DNA of 64,000 nt, taken from the NCBI RefSeq assembly GCF_020148105.1, contig NZ_JAHLZE010000038.1, forward strand, positions 105,724-169,723, given 5' to 3'. Source of the stretch: Methanobrevibacter sp. TMH8. GTDB taxonomy: Archaea > Methanobacteriota > Methanobacteria > Methanobacteriales > Methanobacteriaceae. The notes beneath the pieces were generated by a model. That model was not told the DNA's origin, searched no databases, and saw only the letters and a program-made list of their open reading frames with translations. Both the position numbers and the translations under genes were made by a program. The first letter of the stretch is position 1. Each line of letters opens with the position of its first letter. This document shows, piece by piece, positions 1 through 9,817 of this stretch.

Positions 1-702
1 AACTGCCCCTTTAGCATTTACAGATAGTTCTTCTTGAATAAGTTCTGCTTTCATATTCTTTCCAATAGTAAGACGACCATATCCCGTAGTACCAATACCT
101 TCAACATCATCTAAACTATAGCCAGTACCTTCAAAAGCTTCATCAGCAGCCCTATATACAGATTCCATAATATCTTTAGTAGCTGTCCAACCAGTTCCAA
201 TAACTGAATTATTTTCCATGAGAACAACTTTTGTAGTTGTTGAACCTGAATCAACACCAAGAGTTAATCCTTCTTGTTTTTCACGAGCAAGAATACTTCT
301 TCTAGCTACAGAAGTAGTTAATGCCTCCATACGAATGAAAAGTTCATCAGCTTTTGTTCGTTCAGTGAAAGAGTATGTTACAACAGGAATTCGAGTATTT
401 TCTTGAATGAAACGTCTAACTTCATTTCTAACTAAAGCACCTTCTGCACATCTAAAACAAGTAGCTATAAAAACAGCATCAGCTTTACTTTTACCTTCAA
501 CAATAGACATAGCCCTCGCTATCATTAGCTTTAAACTTGAACTCTCAGCAGAAAATCCAAATTTCTCATAAGCTTCATCAATATATTCAAGATCAATTTC
601 AGGAATAACTATTTCTGAACCAAAAGTAGTGGCTGCTTTTTCTATTTCTTTTTGAATACCACTATATTCAGTACCACAGGATATTAAAGCTATTTTAACC
701 AT
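1..702 (-). CDS. Methanogenesis marker protein 15, N-terminal part (runs off the left edge)
   Basis: The first 234 codons of a minus-strand gene continue past base 1. The start reads [10 protein letters not shown] with an overlapping GGAG ribosome site inside the end of the upstream gene. Residues 1-130 form an N-terminal domain with a CFRC motif near residue 81. An ASKHA-type phosphate loop DSGSTTTK follows at about 151-158, as in the BadF/BadG/HgdC activator ATPase family. That arrangement matches methanogenesis marker 15. Known relatives of this ATPase fold re-activate radical or low-potential enzymes; a role in methyl-coenzyme M reductase maturation is inferred from its company. It overlaps mmp5 by 8 bases, which points to translational coupling. 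Confidence 0.85.
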   Translation of the reverse strand, partial: MVKIALISCGTEYSGIQKEIEKAATTFGSEIVIPEIDLEYIDEAYEKFGFSAESSSLKLMIARAMSIVEGKSKADAVFIATCFRCAEGALVRNEVRRFIQENTRIPVVTYSFTERTKADELFIRMEALTTSVARRSILAREKQEGLTLGVDSGSTTTKVVLMENNSVIGTGWTATKDIMESVYRAADEAFEGTGYSLDDVEGIGTTGYGRLTIGKNMKAELIQEELSVNAKGAV

Positions 703-1258
703 TGTTTAGCTCCTTTTTATTTTTTTCATTTTTAGAATTAGAAGAATTAGAAGAATAAGAACTATCAGTTTCAGAACCATTAGAATCAGAAGAGTCTGAA
801 TCAGAATCAGAAGGATTAGATTTAGGAAGTGAATCTAAGAAAGTATTGATTTTATTTACCATATCAGTAGTTTCATCTTTATTCTTAGGATATGTTAATT
901 CAAGGGTTGGAAGACCTCTTTTCCTAAGATGAAAAGTAGAAAGTTCATTAGTTCTAGCACAACCAACACAACCAAAACCAAAAGGAGCATCATCAACAAT
1001 TATAGCTGCTTCTGCTTCTTCTATTAAAGGCCCAATTAGAGACATTCTTCCACGTACTCCAGAAGGAACTTCAATAGCTGCATACTTTAATCCTTTAATA
1101 GGATCCTCTTCAGTAAGATTCATTGGAGGAGAATCTATATCAGGATCTTTAACTTTTTTCCTAACCGCTTTTTGGAGAGAAAGAACTTCATGCCCTTTTC
1201 TTTCAATTAAATCTGCTAAAATCAATGAATTAGGTGGAAATATCATTACTTTTACCAT
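695..1258 (-). CDS. Methanogenesis marker protein 5
   Basis: A 187-residue protein whose first about 145 residues match the methanogenesis marker 5 family (N-terminus [20 protein letters not shown], a CVGC motif near residue 97). The start is preceded by GAGGTGA. The last about 40 residues are a Ser/Asp/Asn-rich low-complexity tail that is not part of the conserved family and makes the protein longer than usual. It sits in the mmp6-mmp5-mmp15 run and its end overlaps the start of mmp15. The biochemical role is unknown; the family is essentially restricted to methanogens, and the conserved cysteines could hold a metal or FeS centre, which is inference. Confidence 0.85.
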   Translation of the reverse strand: MVKVMIFPPNSLILADLIERKGHEVLSLQKAVRKKVKDPDIDSPPMNLTEEDPIKGLKYAAIEVPSGVRGRMSLIGPLIEEAEAAIIVDDAPFGFGCVGCARTNELSTFHLRKRGLPTLELTYPKNKDETTDMVNKINTFLDSLPKSNPSDSDSDSSDSNGSETDSSYSSNSSNSKNEKNKKELNNG

Positions 1259-1359
1259 TGTGTCACCTCAAAGATCAAAATATTTTTGTAATTTTATAAA
1301 TGTTGTAAATTTTATTATAGATTATAATTTTATTATGAATAATATTATTTTTCATGAAT

Positions 1360-1866
1360 TTATACATTAGATTTTTTATCCTTATCTTTTACTTTGGATT
1401 TTTCCTCATCTAAGCACTGATTCATGACATCTTCAAACTCATCTACTGGAATACAACTCTTTTTTTCAAGAGAAACTTCTTTTGGATTTTTCAAAGCATC
1501 TGAAACATAGCCAAGAAGTTGAAATTCTTTTTCCATTTGATGAAAACCTTCACGAGGTCCTTTTCTATGCCCTCTACATCTTCGAGGGTCACCTGGTGGA
1601 AATCCTCTGTCTTTTGTAAAAATATTATATGGATCTAACTTTCTTACCTCTTTAATAGCTTTTATAACATCTTCTTCTTTTCCACTAACCATAGCACCAT
1701 AGCAAGTTTGTTTGATAGTTAAAGGCAATCCTAAAAGATGCATCTGATTAACAACTTCACTTTCACTGACATTAGCTTTTGGACCCAAAATAATCATTCT
1801 TGTAACAACTTCAGGATCTCTGTCTTCTCTACCAAGATCTGGATTGATACATACATTTTCAACCAT
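1360..1866 (-). CDS. Methanogenesis marker protein 6
   Basis: A 168-residue protein resembling methanogenesis marker 6, recognised by the block [10 protein letters not shown] near residue 22 and the strongly conserved [11 protein letters not shown] segment near residues 89-99. Function is not established. The start is an ATG with AGGGA four bases upstream. The C-terminus (about 25 residues) is lysine- and aspartate-rich and probably disordered. It lies 101 bases upstream of mmp5 and is separated from mmp3 by a spacer containing a short tandem repeat, so it may be co-transcribed with both or carry its own promoter. Confidence 0.85.
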   Translation of the reverse strand: MVENVCINPDLGREDRDPEVVTRMIILGPKANVSESEVVNQMHLLGLPLTIKQTCYGAMVSGKEEDVIKAIKEVRKLDPYNIFTKDRGFPPGDPRRCRGHRKGPREGFHQMEKEFQLLGYVSDALKNPKEVSLEKKSCIPVDEFEDVMNQCLDEEKSKVKDKDKKSNV

Positions 1867-1984
1867 AATATCCCTTTTGAATTTTTAATACATGATTATA
1901 AAATATTATACTAAATTTAAAATAATTTATCATATTATAAATCTATCATATTATACTAAATTTTTAACTTTAATCAATAGAATG

Positions 1985-2044
1985 AATTAATTAACTAACT
2001 AATCAACTAATTAACTAATTAACTAATTAATTAACTAATTAAAA
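1985..2044. repeat. Short tandem repeat in the mmp3-mmp6 spacer
   Basis: About 60 bases are built from an imperfect 8-base unit (AACTAATT and close variants such as AACTAACT and AATCAACT). It is AT-only apart from one C per unit. It lies downstream of mmp3 and upstream of mmp6 on the minus strand. Most likely a slippage-prone microsatellite. Confidence 0.75.
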
Positions 2045-2064
2045 TATTACCTATTTAATAATTA

Positions 2065-3615
2065 TTATTCCTTAGATCTTTTAATATATAGTAATTCTCC
2101 TTCTTTTAGTTCTTCAATATGATTCAAATCAGTAATTATCTTACCAACAATGTTAGTTGCATTAAATGGTTCTGCTGTTGGACCAAATTCATCATTACTC
2201 TCAAATCTAACTCCAATCAAACCAACATTTTTCTTAGCCATATTTGTAACACCAATTTTACCAGCTTCAACACAAGCCCCTGGAATATTTTCAGGAATTA
2301 AACCTTTAGCTTCCTTTGAATCTCCTTCAAAAATGGACATTTTCATTCCTGGAAATGCAAAATGAACTTTCAAAGCACCGATTGGCTTTTCAACTAAGCC
2401 AGAAATCTTTTTAAAGTACCACGAAGATCTTGGAGCTTCATTTTCATTATCATAAATCTCAATTATAGCTAAATCCTCTTTATTGATACCTTTTGTTGTA
2501 ACCTTACCTTCTTTTATAATATCAATAGAAAATTCAGGATTTTGTTCAACTACCAATCCATCATCATCTATAACACCAATTTTTTCATGAGATATGCCAA
2601 TAGATTTCAAATAATCTTCAGTTTCTTTTTGAGTCATAGCCAAAGTCATTATCCTTTCAGGATTACTTTTTATAGTAATTTTATCTTTAGAACTAGCTAT
2701 ATCTAATAATTCCATCCCTTTTTCAACATAAGCAACAGTTGTATGATGATGAGATTTTACTCTATCTTCCCTATAGATATAAACTTTACCAATACCTTTT
2801 CCAGTATTTCTTACAGTTACAGTTCCTCTTTTTCTCATAGTTGTGTTTTCAACACTCTTTCCCAAACCTTGAAGTGAATAAAAACCAACAAAAGAATTTG
2901 CTTCATAATCAACAGAAACATTTCCTTTTTCAATTAAAGAAAATAAGTGTTCAGCAGATTGAGGAGAATTTTCATCTATTTTGAGCATGACATATGTAAA
3001 TAATTGATTCCCTTCTTTTAAAACTGTATTTAAATTAGAAACAGAGGCACTATCAGTGACACTACTCCTTTCAATAATTCCTTCTACAGAAATAACATCA
3101 TCATCAGAATCTAAAAGACGTACAGTTCTTTTTCCACCTACAATTTTTGCAAAAATACCTTTATTAAAATCTGGAACACCATAAACTGCAGAATGATCTT
3201 CTTTAGCAAAAATTATATGAGTAGATTCATTACTAAACCCAGATAAGCTTAATATTACATCCCCATCTTTATATCTATTTTCATCCATTGTTGGTTCTAA
3301 ATCAGTTGTAGTAGGACCAATCGCTACTTCATTTGATGACGTCCATCTTATAGAACGCCCCTCAAAATCTTTGTATTGTTTTTTCCAAAGGTCAATTAAT
3401 GGTTTCGCTTCTTCATTTTCAACCATTTCAATTATTATACTTCCTTTTGGAGTTTTTATCTTATATTTATTGATGTTTTTCTCAAATTCTTTTTTACCTT
3501 TAATAAGACAAATAATACTGCCATCATCATAAGGAGCATTTGAAAAATCAATTGCTTCTTTTATTGTAGACCCTTCCTTAAGCTCTACATCATTTCCATT
3601 AATTTTTACTTTCAT
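2065..3615 (-). CDS. Methanogenesis marker protein 3 (MCR activation complex component)
   Basis: A 516-residue protein of the UPF0288 / methanogenesis marker 3 family, with an N-terminal beta-grasp-like segment (MKVKINGNDVELKEGSTI) and a middle region of cyclophilin-like character. Marker 3 has been reported as part of the ATP-dependent complex, with McrC and markers 7 and 17, that activates methyl-coenzyme M reductase. The open frame begins 20 codons earlier, but the ATG at 3615 has a TGAGGG ribosome site and matches the family N-terminus, so I chose it. It is followed by the mmp6 and mmp5 genes and preceded by mmp2 with a 145-base gap. Confidence 0.88.
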   Translation of the reverse strand: MKVKINGNDVELKEGSTIKEAIDFSNAPYDDGSIICLIKGKKEFEKNINKYKIKTPKGSIIIEMVENEEAKPLIDLWKKQYKDFEGRSIRWTSSNEVAIGPTTTDLEPTMDENRYKDGDVILSLSGFSNESTHIIFAKEDHSAVYGVPDFNKGIFAKIVGGKRTVRLLDSDDDVISVEGIIERSSVTDSASVSNLNTVLKEGNQLFTYVMLKIDENSPQSAEHLFSLIEKGNVSVDYEANSFVGFYSLQGLGKSVENTTMRKRGTVTVRNTGKGIGKVYIYREDRVKSHHHTTVAYVEKGMELLDIASSKDKITIKSNPERIMTLAMTQKETEDYLKSIGISHEKIGVIDDDGLVVEQNPEFSIDIIKEGKVTTKGINKEDLAIIEIYDNENEAPRSSWYFKKISGLVEKPIGALKVHFAFPGMKMSIFEGDSKEAKGLIPENIPGACVEAGKIGVTNMAKKNVGLIGVRFESNDEFGPTAEPFNATNIVGKIITDLNHIEELKEGELLYIKRSKE

Positions 3616-3760
3616 AAAAACCCTCAATAAATATTTACATGTCATTAAGTTATATATAATTAAATTATTATACATATAAAATATTAAATAAATATAAAAT
3701 ATAAATATAAACTATTAATGTTAAATTATAAACTTTTAAGATAAAATTAATTTAAACTCA

Positions 3761-4738
3761 TTAATTTTTGATCTTAAGAACTGGATTCAGTTTTTGATCA
3801 AATAAAACCATTTTTTGATCATTATCAATTAAATAAAGTTTTTTATCTTCAATTACTTCCCCAACTATTGAAGCAGTTATTGAAACACTTTTAAGTAAAC
3901 TTATTAATTCTTCTAAATTTTCTTCTTTAGCAGTTAAAACAAAACCTGCTCCAGGATAAGATTTAAGCCATTCTTCCCAAGATACACTATCATTTCTTGG
4001 GATTTTATTTAAATCCACTGTTGCTCCAACATTAGAAGATTCTAACAACATTTCAAGTGTTCCTAAAGTTCCAGGGTTACTAATGTCTTTTCCCCCAGTA
4101 ACTAATTCTTTTTCTGCAATTTCTTTCATAATTATTATTTGATCCTGTACAATTTTTTCGTCCTTAAAATAGGTTGTATCCCAATTAAGTGCAAATTTAG
4201 GATGTTGTCTACCATCTAAATCAATAGCCACAATAACTTTATCTCCTACATTTGCTCCAAAACTAGTTATGATCTTATCTTTCTTAGCTATTCCTACAAT
4301 TGCAACATCTAGAGTATTACAATCAGCATCTGGATGTAGATGACCTCCAACCATTGGAACATTGAATTTTTTACAACCATCTTTTATTCCATCAAGGAGA
4401 TCATTAGCTATCTTTTGATTATTAATCGATAGAATATTCACCATAGCAATGGGTTTAGCCCCCATAGCAGCAATATCATTGACATTAACAAGAATTGAAC
4501 AGTAACCTGCCCAATAAGGATCAGCATCCATTAATTTTCCCCAGATTCCATCAGCAGCAAACAATATTATGTTTCCATCACCAATATCAATAGTCGATGC
4601 ATCATCACCAAAATCAAGAAGAGTTTTTCCAGATATATTATAAACTTCCTCTAATTTATTAGTTATATTTTCTATAGATTCTTTTCTAGAAACTCCTTCA
4701 AAATTTTGAAGAGATTTAACAAGATCAGCTAATTCCAA
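3761..4738 (-). CDS. Methanogenesis marker protein 2 (AIR synthase-related)
   Basis: A 325-residue member of the PurM/SelD/HypE-like ATP-binding fold. The N-terminal half has the typical FGDDAS motif near residues 43-48 and a DPYWAG / [12 protein letters not shown] block near residues 73-93; a conserved GGHLHPD segment follows. The overall pattern matches methanogenesis marker 2. Relatives of this fold use ATP to activate a carboxylate, thiocarboxylate or selenium group, but the substrate of this protein is unknown. Translation probably begins at TTG (4736-4738) behind GAGGT. It is 74 bases from the upstream DUF2117 gene. Confidence 0.82.
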   Translation of the reverse strand: MELADLVKSLQNFEGVSRKESIENITNKLEEVYNISGKTLLDFGDDASTIDIGDGNIILFAADGIWGKLMDADPYWAGYCSILVNVNDIAAMGAKPIAMVNILSINNQKIANDLLDGIKDGCKKFNVPMVGGHLHPDADCNTLDVAIVGIAKKDKIITSFGANVGDKVIVAIDLDGRQHPKFALNWDTTYFKDEKIVQDQIIIMKEIAEKELVTGGKDISNPGTLGTLEMLLESSNVGATVDLNKIPRNDSVSWEEWLKSYPGAGFVLTAKEENLEELISLLKSVSITASIVGEVIEDKKLYLIDNDQKMVLFDQKLNPVLKIKN

Positions 4739-4812
4739 AACTATACCTCACATTATTCTTGATTATATTTTAAATAAGATTATATTGATTATATTCTGAC
4801 TAACAATAGTTA

Positions 4813-6186
4813 CTATTTTATTTTGTATTCAGTTGTTATATTATTTACTATTTTGAATACTTCTTTTTTAAAATCTTCAAATATTTTAAATTTAATATCT
4901 CTATTATTTCTAAAATTTTCCTTATTTTCATTATTATCCTTATTTTTGTAAATTATAATTGGTAACTTAAGATAATATTTTGAATTGAAAAGATTTTTAA
5001 AGATTGATTTACCTACAATATCATCAAAACCTGATTTAACTTCAATAATAACAGATTTATCAGCCACATATCCATTTTCAACAACTTTATCTAAATCACC
5101 ATCAGTAATACCAATGATAGGAATATTAAATCTAAAAAGAATATCAGAAGCAACAAGAGTGGTATCATCCCCAATAGTAACAGCTAAATCTATGTTATCT
5201 AGATTATAAATATCTTCAGCAGCATGATCAATAAAAGCAACATTTATATAATCCTTTTCAATTTTATTAATAGCTTTAATATTAATATTATCGGTTTTAG
5301 ATAATATTCTAGGATTAGGATTACTCTTTCTTAAGAGACCAGTTTTAACAATAGCTTTTTCAATATCAACAGTACCTAATTTTTCAACACCATGAATTTT
5401 TATATCTCCTCCAATAATTTCAACAATTCTATCATTTTTAGAAACTAAAGAGACATTTTCAGATTTTGATTTACCAATAACAATACCATTAACAAATATA
5501 TTTTCATTAGGACTAGCTCCATATATATTCCTTACTTTTTCAATGTTTTTTCCAGTATTATCATTATTACTATCAGTTATTCCATCAGACATTCCATCTG
5601 CTATTCCATTAGTTAGCCCATCTTTTATTTCATTGTTAACATTGATATTATCCTCGGTATTATCAGAAATAATTCTATTAAAAATCTTTAATTCATCTTT
5701 AAAATATTTATTAACAATTATTTCAGGGTTTAATATATTTAAATCCAATAATTCAGATAATTTTAATATTAAATCATTATCTTTCCCAATCCAATGAATT
5801 ATATTCCCATCAAATTCTCCAGGTCTTTCAATTTGAATAAATTCAACTGATTTCCTATTTATTTTATTATTAATTGAATTATTAAAGAATGAATTTTTAA
5901 AAACTTTAAATCCGAAAGTTTGACCAGTTAACGAAGATTTTCCATAGTTAAGAAGAAAGATTACATCTACATTTTTCTCTAAAAATAATTTAACTGATTG
6001 ACTTGGAAGTCGTTTAGTTGAAATATCAATTAAATCTTCTAAAGATGTATCAATAACAGCAGTTCGCCCCATTGTTCCACCTAATATACAATGGACTTCT
6101 CCAAAGTTTTTTAAAAAATTGATAATTTTTAAAGCATAACCTGAATCAACAATATTAGGGCCATGTACAACAATTCCAATTTTCAT
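4813..6186 (-). CDS. DUF2117 family protein in the methanogenesis marker operon
   Basis: A 457-residue protein with the N-terminus MKIGIVVHGPNIVDSGYALK, characteristic of the methanogen DUF2117 family. The open frame extends 23 codons further with a hydrophobic stretch, but the ATG at 6186 follows an AGGT ribosome site and matches the family start, so the hydrophobic part is probably not translated. A low-complexity patch rich in Asp, Gly and Asn near residues 190-220 splits the N-terminal domain from a conserved C-terminal domain with a TIGDDTTLVASD block. Function is unknown. Location directly before mmp2 and mmp3 suggests a role linked to methanogenesis enzyme maturation; this is context only. 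Confidence 0.72.
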   Translation of the reverse strand: MKIGIVVHGPNIVDSGYALKIINFLKNFGEVHCILGGTMGRTAVIDTSLEDLIDISTKRLPSQSVKLFLEKNVDVIFLLNYGKSSLTGQTFGFKVFKNSFFNNSINNKINRKSVEFIQIERPGEFDGNIIHWIGKDNDLILKLSELLDLNILNPEIIVNKYFKDELKIFNRIISDNTEDNINVNNEIKDGLTNGIADGMSDGITDSNNDNTGKNIEKVRNIYGASPNENIFVNGIVIGKSKSENVSLVSKNDRIVEIIGGDIKIHGVEKLGTVDIEKAIVKTGLLRKSNPNPRILSKTDNINIKAINKIEKDYINVAFIDHAAEDIYNLDNIDLAVTIGDDTTLVASDILFRFNIPIIGITDGDLDKVVENGYVADKSVIIEVKSGFDDIVGKSIFKNLFNSKYYLKLPIIIYKNKDNNENKENFRNNRDIKFKIFEDFKKEVFKIVNNITTEYKIK

Positions 6187-6358
6187 TTTATAACCTATAT
6201 GATTCAATATTAATAAGAATATGAGAAATAATAGATAATAGAATAACAAGAACAATAAATTAGTTTAATCTAAAATTACCTATTAATAGAAATAATTAGA
6301 TTATTTTTCATCATTTTTTAGAAAATTACTAATAAAAATTATTAATAAAAATATTTAA

Positions 6359-6868
6359 TTAATTTAATTTTATTCTTTTTTTAAATATATTAGATCCACA
6401 AATCTCACAAATTTCTTCTTCATAGTTATCAGGATATTCTCTCCTACAACCTTGGCAAATTTTCTTCCAGTTATAAATTCCTTTAATACCTTCAGTTAAA
6501 ACACTTCTATAAGGAATATTTAATATTTTAAGAACATTCTGAATTGAATAATCATCAGTGACAACTTTTACATTTTTATTTTTATTTGAAAAATCAATTG
6601 CTAAAGCTAATAATCTTTTATCTGGAATAGAAAGTCTTAAATTATCTCCTGAATTTGAAATTATTTTATCTAATTTTTCCATCCCCGATTTGCTTGGATT
6701 CCTGATTTTCAAAATATTATCTTCAATTGCTTGATCAAAAATCATTTTTGACTTTAAATCTTTTACTTCCTCACTTATTTCAGATATTGTGAAATTTAAA
6801 GAATTTTGAAGTTCAAAGCCTCCTATAAATGCAGAAGCATCTAATACATAATATACTTCACTTTTCAT
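6359..6868 (-). CDS. Nob1-type rRNA maturation endonuclease (PIN domain plus zinc ribbon)
   Basis: An archaeal Nob1 homologue of about 169 residues. The N-terminal PIN nuclease domain shows the first acidic motif YVLDASAF and a later acidic site VVTDDYSIQN; the C-terminus carries a zinc ribbon with CQGC and CEIC pairs. The family cleaves the 3' end of pre-16S rRNA. Two ATGs are possible: 6877 (MEKMKS) and 6868 (MKSEVY); neither has a strong ribosome site and I prefer the second by family length. It is the first gene of the minus-strand run leading into the methanogenesis markers, with a 172-base gap before DUF2117. Confidence 0.8.
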   Translation of the reverse strand: MKSEVYYVLDASAFIGGFELQNSLNFTISEISEEVKDLKSKMIFDQAIEDNILKIRNPSKSGMEKLDKIISNSGDNLRLSIPDKRLLALAIDFSNKNKNVKVVTDDYSIQNVLKILNIPYRSVLTEGIKGIYNWKKICQGCRREYPDNYEEEICEICGSNIFKKRIKLN

Positions 6869-6877
6869 TTTTTCCAT

Positions 6878-7490
6878 AATAGAATTATGTATTAAAAATT
6901 AATAAAGTTAATCAAAAAATAAAAAAATTTACATTTTTATGATTAGAACTATTATATTTTAAAATTTATAATAAATATTTATATTTATATTAAGTATATT
7001 CTCAAATATTAATATTTATATATTTTTTAATATTATATTAATTAATATTAATATTATATTAATTATATTCAAATATATTATTAATTATAATATTATATAT
7101 TATAAAATATAATTTTTCAAATTATGTCCATGATAAATATAATGAAAATAATGAAAATACAATATAACTAAATAATTAAAGTTTATATTAATTTATATTA
7201 AAAATATACATTAATAAAGTATTAATATTTATTATTATAAGTTTTTCATAAATAATTGTATTATTACAAAATAATATAATAAATTATTATAAAATTATAG
7301 AATTAATATGTAAAAAAAATTCTATAATCTTATAATAATCTATATATATTAACCATTTTATAATATTAAAAAAATCCTCTTAATAAAACAATTGCAAAAG
7401 ATTTTAAAATAATTTAAAAGTAAAAATAGTTCTAAATAATCTTTATTTAAGATAAAACAGAGCCATTAACAATTTTTGATACTTTACATA
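6878..7490. other. AT-rich spacer without genes
   Basis: Almost pure A and T with no coding pattern on either strand. It must hold the promoter of the Nob1 run near its left end, but no single TATA box stands out in such AT-rich DNA. Confidence 0.6.
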
Positions 7491-7504
7491 ACATTTATAT
7501 GTAA
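7484..7504 (+). promoter_or_regulatory. TATA box inside an inverted repeat, promoter of the small-RNA candidate
   Basis: TTACATA (7484-7490) and TATGTAA (7498-7504) form a perfect 7-base inverted repeat with a 7-base centre. The archaeal TATA-like TTTATATG lies at 7494-7501. A start about 25 bases downstream would fall at 7520-7526, just ahead of the basal stem of the RNA candidate. A regulator bound to the repeat would block TBP. Confidence 0.45.
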
Positions 7505-7521
7505 GGAACTACATAGTAATA

Positions 7522-7630
7522 TCTTGAAGGGTAGGGTCTCATCTTAACTCTTATTATCATAACAAAAATTGGCATTGAATCCGCCTCCAATCCAATTTTA
7601 GTCCCTACCCTCCTCACTATTTATTTTTCC
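7522..7630 (+). ncRNA. Candidate structured small RNA, C-rich
   Basis: A GC-richer island in an otherwise AT-only spacer. GGGTAGGG (7529-7536) pairs with CCCTACCC (7603-7610), extended by A7528-T7611 to a 9-bp basal stem. Inside, AAAATTGG (7565-7572) pairs with CCAATTTT (7592-7599) and, past one bulged C, ATTG (7574-7577) with CAAT (7588-7591), leaving a loop AATCCGCCTC. A TATA box sits about 25 bases before the 5' end and a T-rich tract follows the stem, so a free transcript of about 100 nt is predicted. The loop and the 3' flank contain CCUCC, which could pair with ribosome-binding sites. It matches no RNA family I recognise. Confidence 0.5.
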
Positions 7631-8052
7631 TTTTAAAATTGATAAATACCTATTTTAATATTATTGTTTCAAAAATATAACATAATAGACTTTTCTATAC
7701 TGTAAAAAAGATTTTACTATTGGAGAAACAATAATAAAAATTATATTATAGATATTTGATTGATATTAAATTTTTATTAATGAAAACATACTAGTAATTG
7801 TTGAATTGTCAATGATAAGTAAAGATGTATACATGAAAAAACTATATTAGACATGTATAAATAATAAATGTAAATAAAAAATATTGATAAAATTAAATTG
7901 GAAATTCAATGAAAATAAAAATAAAAATTTAAATTTAAATTTTGAATAGAAATATAATATAAATAGAGATATAAAATATAAACATTAAATAAAATTTAAT
8001 ATTATACTACAAAATAATCATAAATAAATTAAATCCTTGGGGAGAAATAATT
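7631..8052. other. AT-rich spacer upstream of moaB
   Basis: No coding pattern. The T-rich start serves as a plausible terminator for the small-RNA candidate. The right end carries the CTTGGGGAG ribosome site of moaB at about 8035-8044. Confidence 0.5.
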
Positions 8053-8574
8053 ATGAAAAGTGAAACAATGGAAGAACATAGGAAAAAAGCACCAATCAAA
8101 GTTTCATGTGGTGTCATTACTCTAAGTGATTCAAAATCAAAGGATAAAAAAGAAGAAAAAAATACAGATATCTCTGGAAATTATATATTAAATAAATTAA
8201 AAGAAAAATATGAAGTAAATAGTTACAAAATCATTCCTGATGAAAAAGATCAGTTAATAAAATCTATTGAAGATATGATATCTGAAGATATTGATATAAT
8301 ATTTACAACTGGTGGAACTGGAATAGGTAGTAGAGACATAACAATTGAAACAATAGAAACTTTATTTGAAAAAGAATTAAAGGGTTTTGGAGAAATATTC
8401 AGATCAAAAACATATGAAGAACTTGGATCTGGAGCTATACTTTCAAGAGCTACTGCAGGAGTTTATAAGAAAACTCTGATATTTTCAATGCCAGGATCAC
8501 CAAATGCCGTGAAACTTGGAATTTCAATTGTAATTGATGAATTAGCACATTTGAAAAAACATTTAAAAGAATAA
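8053..8574 (+). CDS. moaB: Molybdenum cofactor biosynthesis protein MoaB (molybdopterin adenylyltransferase family)
   Basis: A 173-residue MoaB/MogA family protein that adenylylates molybdopterin before metal insertion, giving the pterin cofactor used in methanogens by formylmethanofuran dehydrogenase and formate dehydrogenase. The signature TTGGTG is at residues 85-90, followed by GSRD, and the SMPGSPNAVK motif is at 145-154. The start ATG has a strong GGGGAG site. It stands alone on the plus strand, convergent with pyrE, and the A-rich intergenic strand between them gives T-rich terminator sequence for the opposing pyrE transcript. The cofactor metal (Mo or W) cannot be told from the sequence. 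Confidence 0.9.
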   Translation: MKSETMEEHRKKAPIKVSCGVITLSDSKSKDKKEEKNTDISGNYILNKLKEKYEVNSYKIIPDEKDQLIKSIEDMISEDIDIIFTTGGTGIGSRDITIETIETLFEKELKGFGEIFRSKTYEELGSGAILSRATAGVYKKTLIFSMPGSPNAVKLGISIVIDELAHLKKHLKE

Positions 8575-8670
8575 AAATAGAAGAATAGAATAAAAAAAAA
8601 TAAAAAAGAAAAAATAAAAAAATAAAAAAAATTAAGAAATAAATATGAAGAAATAATATAAAAATCAAGA

Positions 8671-9195
8671 TTAAAAGAATTCATTAACTGAAATTAATGG
8701 TTCAAATATAATATTCTCTTTTTTAAACTCATTCACAGCCCCTTCTTCTCTATCAACAACTACAAAAGCTTTTTTTACGATTCCTCCATTTTCTTGAATA
8801 GCTTTTATAGCTTTAATTAAAGAACCACCAGTAGTTGTAACGTCTTCAACCACAACCACACTATCTCCTTTATTTAATTCTCCTTCAATTAATTTAGAAG
8901 TCCCATATCCTTTTTTTTCTTTTCTAATCATTAAAAGAGGAATATTTGATTGAAGAGATACGGCTGTGGCAATTGGAACCGCTCCTAAAGCAGGCCCTGC
9001 AATTTTATCAATATTATTCTCATCAATAGATTGATTAATGAGTTCAGCAATTGTCTTTAAAATATTTGGTTCAGTAATTGCTTTTTTCATATCTATATAA
9101 TAATCACTTTCTTTCCCAGAAGAAAGAGTAAACTTACCAGTTTTAAAAACTTGATTTTCTTTTAAAATATCAATTAAATAATCTTTTGAAGTCAT
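8671..9195 (-). CDS. pyrE: Orotate phosphoribosyltransferase
   Basis: A 174-residue enzyme that joins orotate to PRPP to make OMP in pyrimidine synthesis. The PRPP-binding motif [13 protein letters not shown] lies at residues 113-125, and the flexible-loop lysines ([10 protein letters not shown]) at 91-100. The open frame extends 22 codons upstream with a hydrophobic stretch, but ATG 9195 follows GGTGA and fits the family start [11 protein letters not shown]. It lies downstream of a PRC-barrel gene on the same strand, with which it is probably co-transcribed. Confidence 0.93.
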   Translation of the reverse strand: MTSKDYLIDILKENQVFKTGKFTLSSGKESDYYIDMKKAITEPNILKTIAELINQSIDENNIDKIAGPALGAVPIATAVSLQSNIPLLMIRKEKKGYGTSKLIEGELNKGDSVVVVEDVTTTGGSLIKAIKAIQENGGIVKKAFVVVDREEGAVNEFKKENIIFEPLISVNEFF

Positions 9196-9257
9196 TAATT
9201 CACCATATTCATAAAATAGAATAATTAAAATGATAAAAAGTGAAAAATATAATCTAC

Positions 9258-9503
9258 TCAAAAATCAAATAAATCAAATGAATCTTTCAAGAGAATTTTA
9301 TCTCCAATCTTACTAATCATATCATAAGGGATTACATCTTCACTTTTTGATATATTTAATGTTTCTGAAATCCCACCTTTCTTCAAAATTAAAGATATTA
9401 GTTCTTTTGTATCTTCATCAAATTCAATATCTGCTACTTTGCCAATCAATTTAGCATCAGTATTTACTACTTCCTTACCAATAATATCCTCTACAATTTT
9501 CAT
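9258..9503 (-). CDS. PRC-barrel domain protein
   Basis: An 81-residue protein consisting of a single PRC-barrel domain ([20 protein letters not shown], then [10 protein letters not shown]). The length is typical for the small archaeal stand-alone versions, whose exact partner is usually unknown; PRC barrels occur in RimM and in photosynthetic reaction-centre H subunits and act as protein- or RNA-docking modules. ATG start with AGGGAT upstream. It ends 62 bases before the pyrE start; the pairing may be only operonic. Confidence 0.82.
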   Translation of the reverse strand: MKIVEDIIGKEVVNTDAKLIGKVADIEFDEDTKELISLILKKGGISETLNISKSEDVIPYDMISKIGDKILLKDSFDLFDF

Positions 9504-9817
9504 TTATATCCCTTTATATGTCTTTTTGTATCCTTTATTGATAAACTATATTAATTTTATCAATTTATAAAGAATTATCAATAAATAGGTTTGTTCATTA
9601 CAATATTTAATATTTATTATATATTAAAGACTAATATTGAATATTGAATAATCATCAAATATTCCCAATGAAAATCATATATTTACATTATTAGTTATAA
9701 CTAGCTATTGATTAATTTTTTAATGGTTTTGATAGTTTTAATATTTTTAAGGGCTAATTATTAATAATTTAGTAAAATTATAAATTTTCTATATTTAATT
9801 ATAAAGATATTGCCTTA
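9504..9817. other. AT-rich spacer
   Basis: No gene seen. A weak inverted repeat TTGATAA...TTATCAA lies near 9538-9562, just upstream of the PRC-barrel gene, where its promoter must be. Confidence 0.5.

Noticed and set aside
1985..2044. CRISPR-like repeat array
   Set aside because: Units are eight bases and continuous, with no spacers; it is a microsatellite.
6186..6255. N-terminal membrane segment on the DUF2117 protein
   Set aside because: The family start and the ribosome site put translation at 6186; the hydrophobic stretch is upstream untranslated sequence.
8450..8684. Minus-strand hydrophobic frames after moaB
   Set aside because: They are artefacts of the A-rich plus strand; no ribosome site and overlap with moaB.
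9196..9261. Hydrophobic leader on PyrE
   Set aside because: GGTGA directly precedes ATG 9195, and the longer frame gives an unlikely membrane leader on a cytosolic enzyme.
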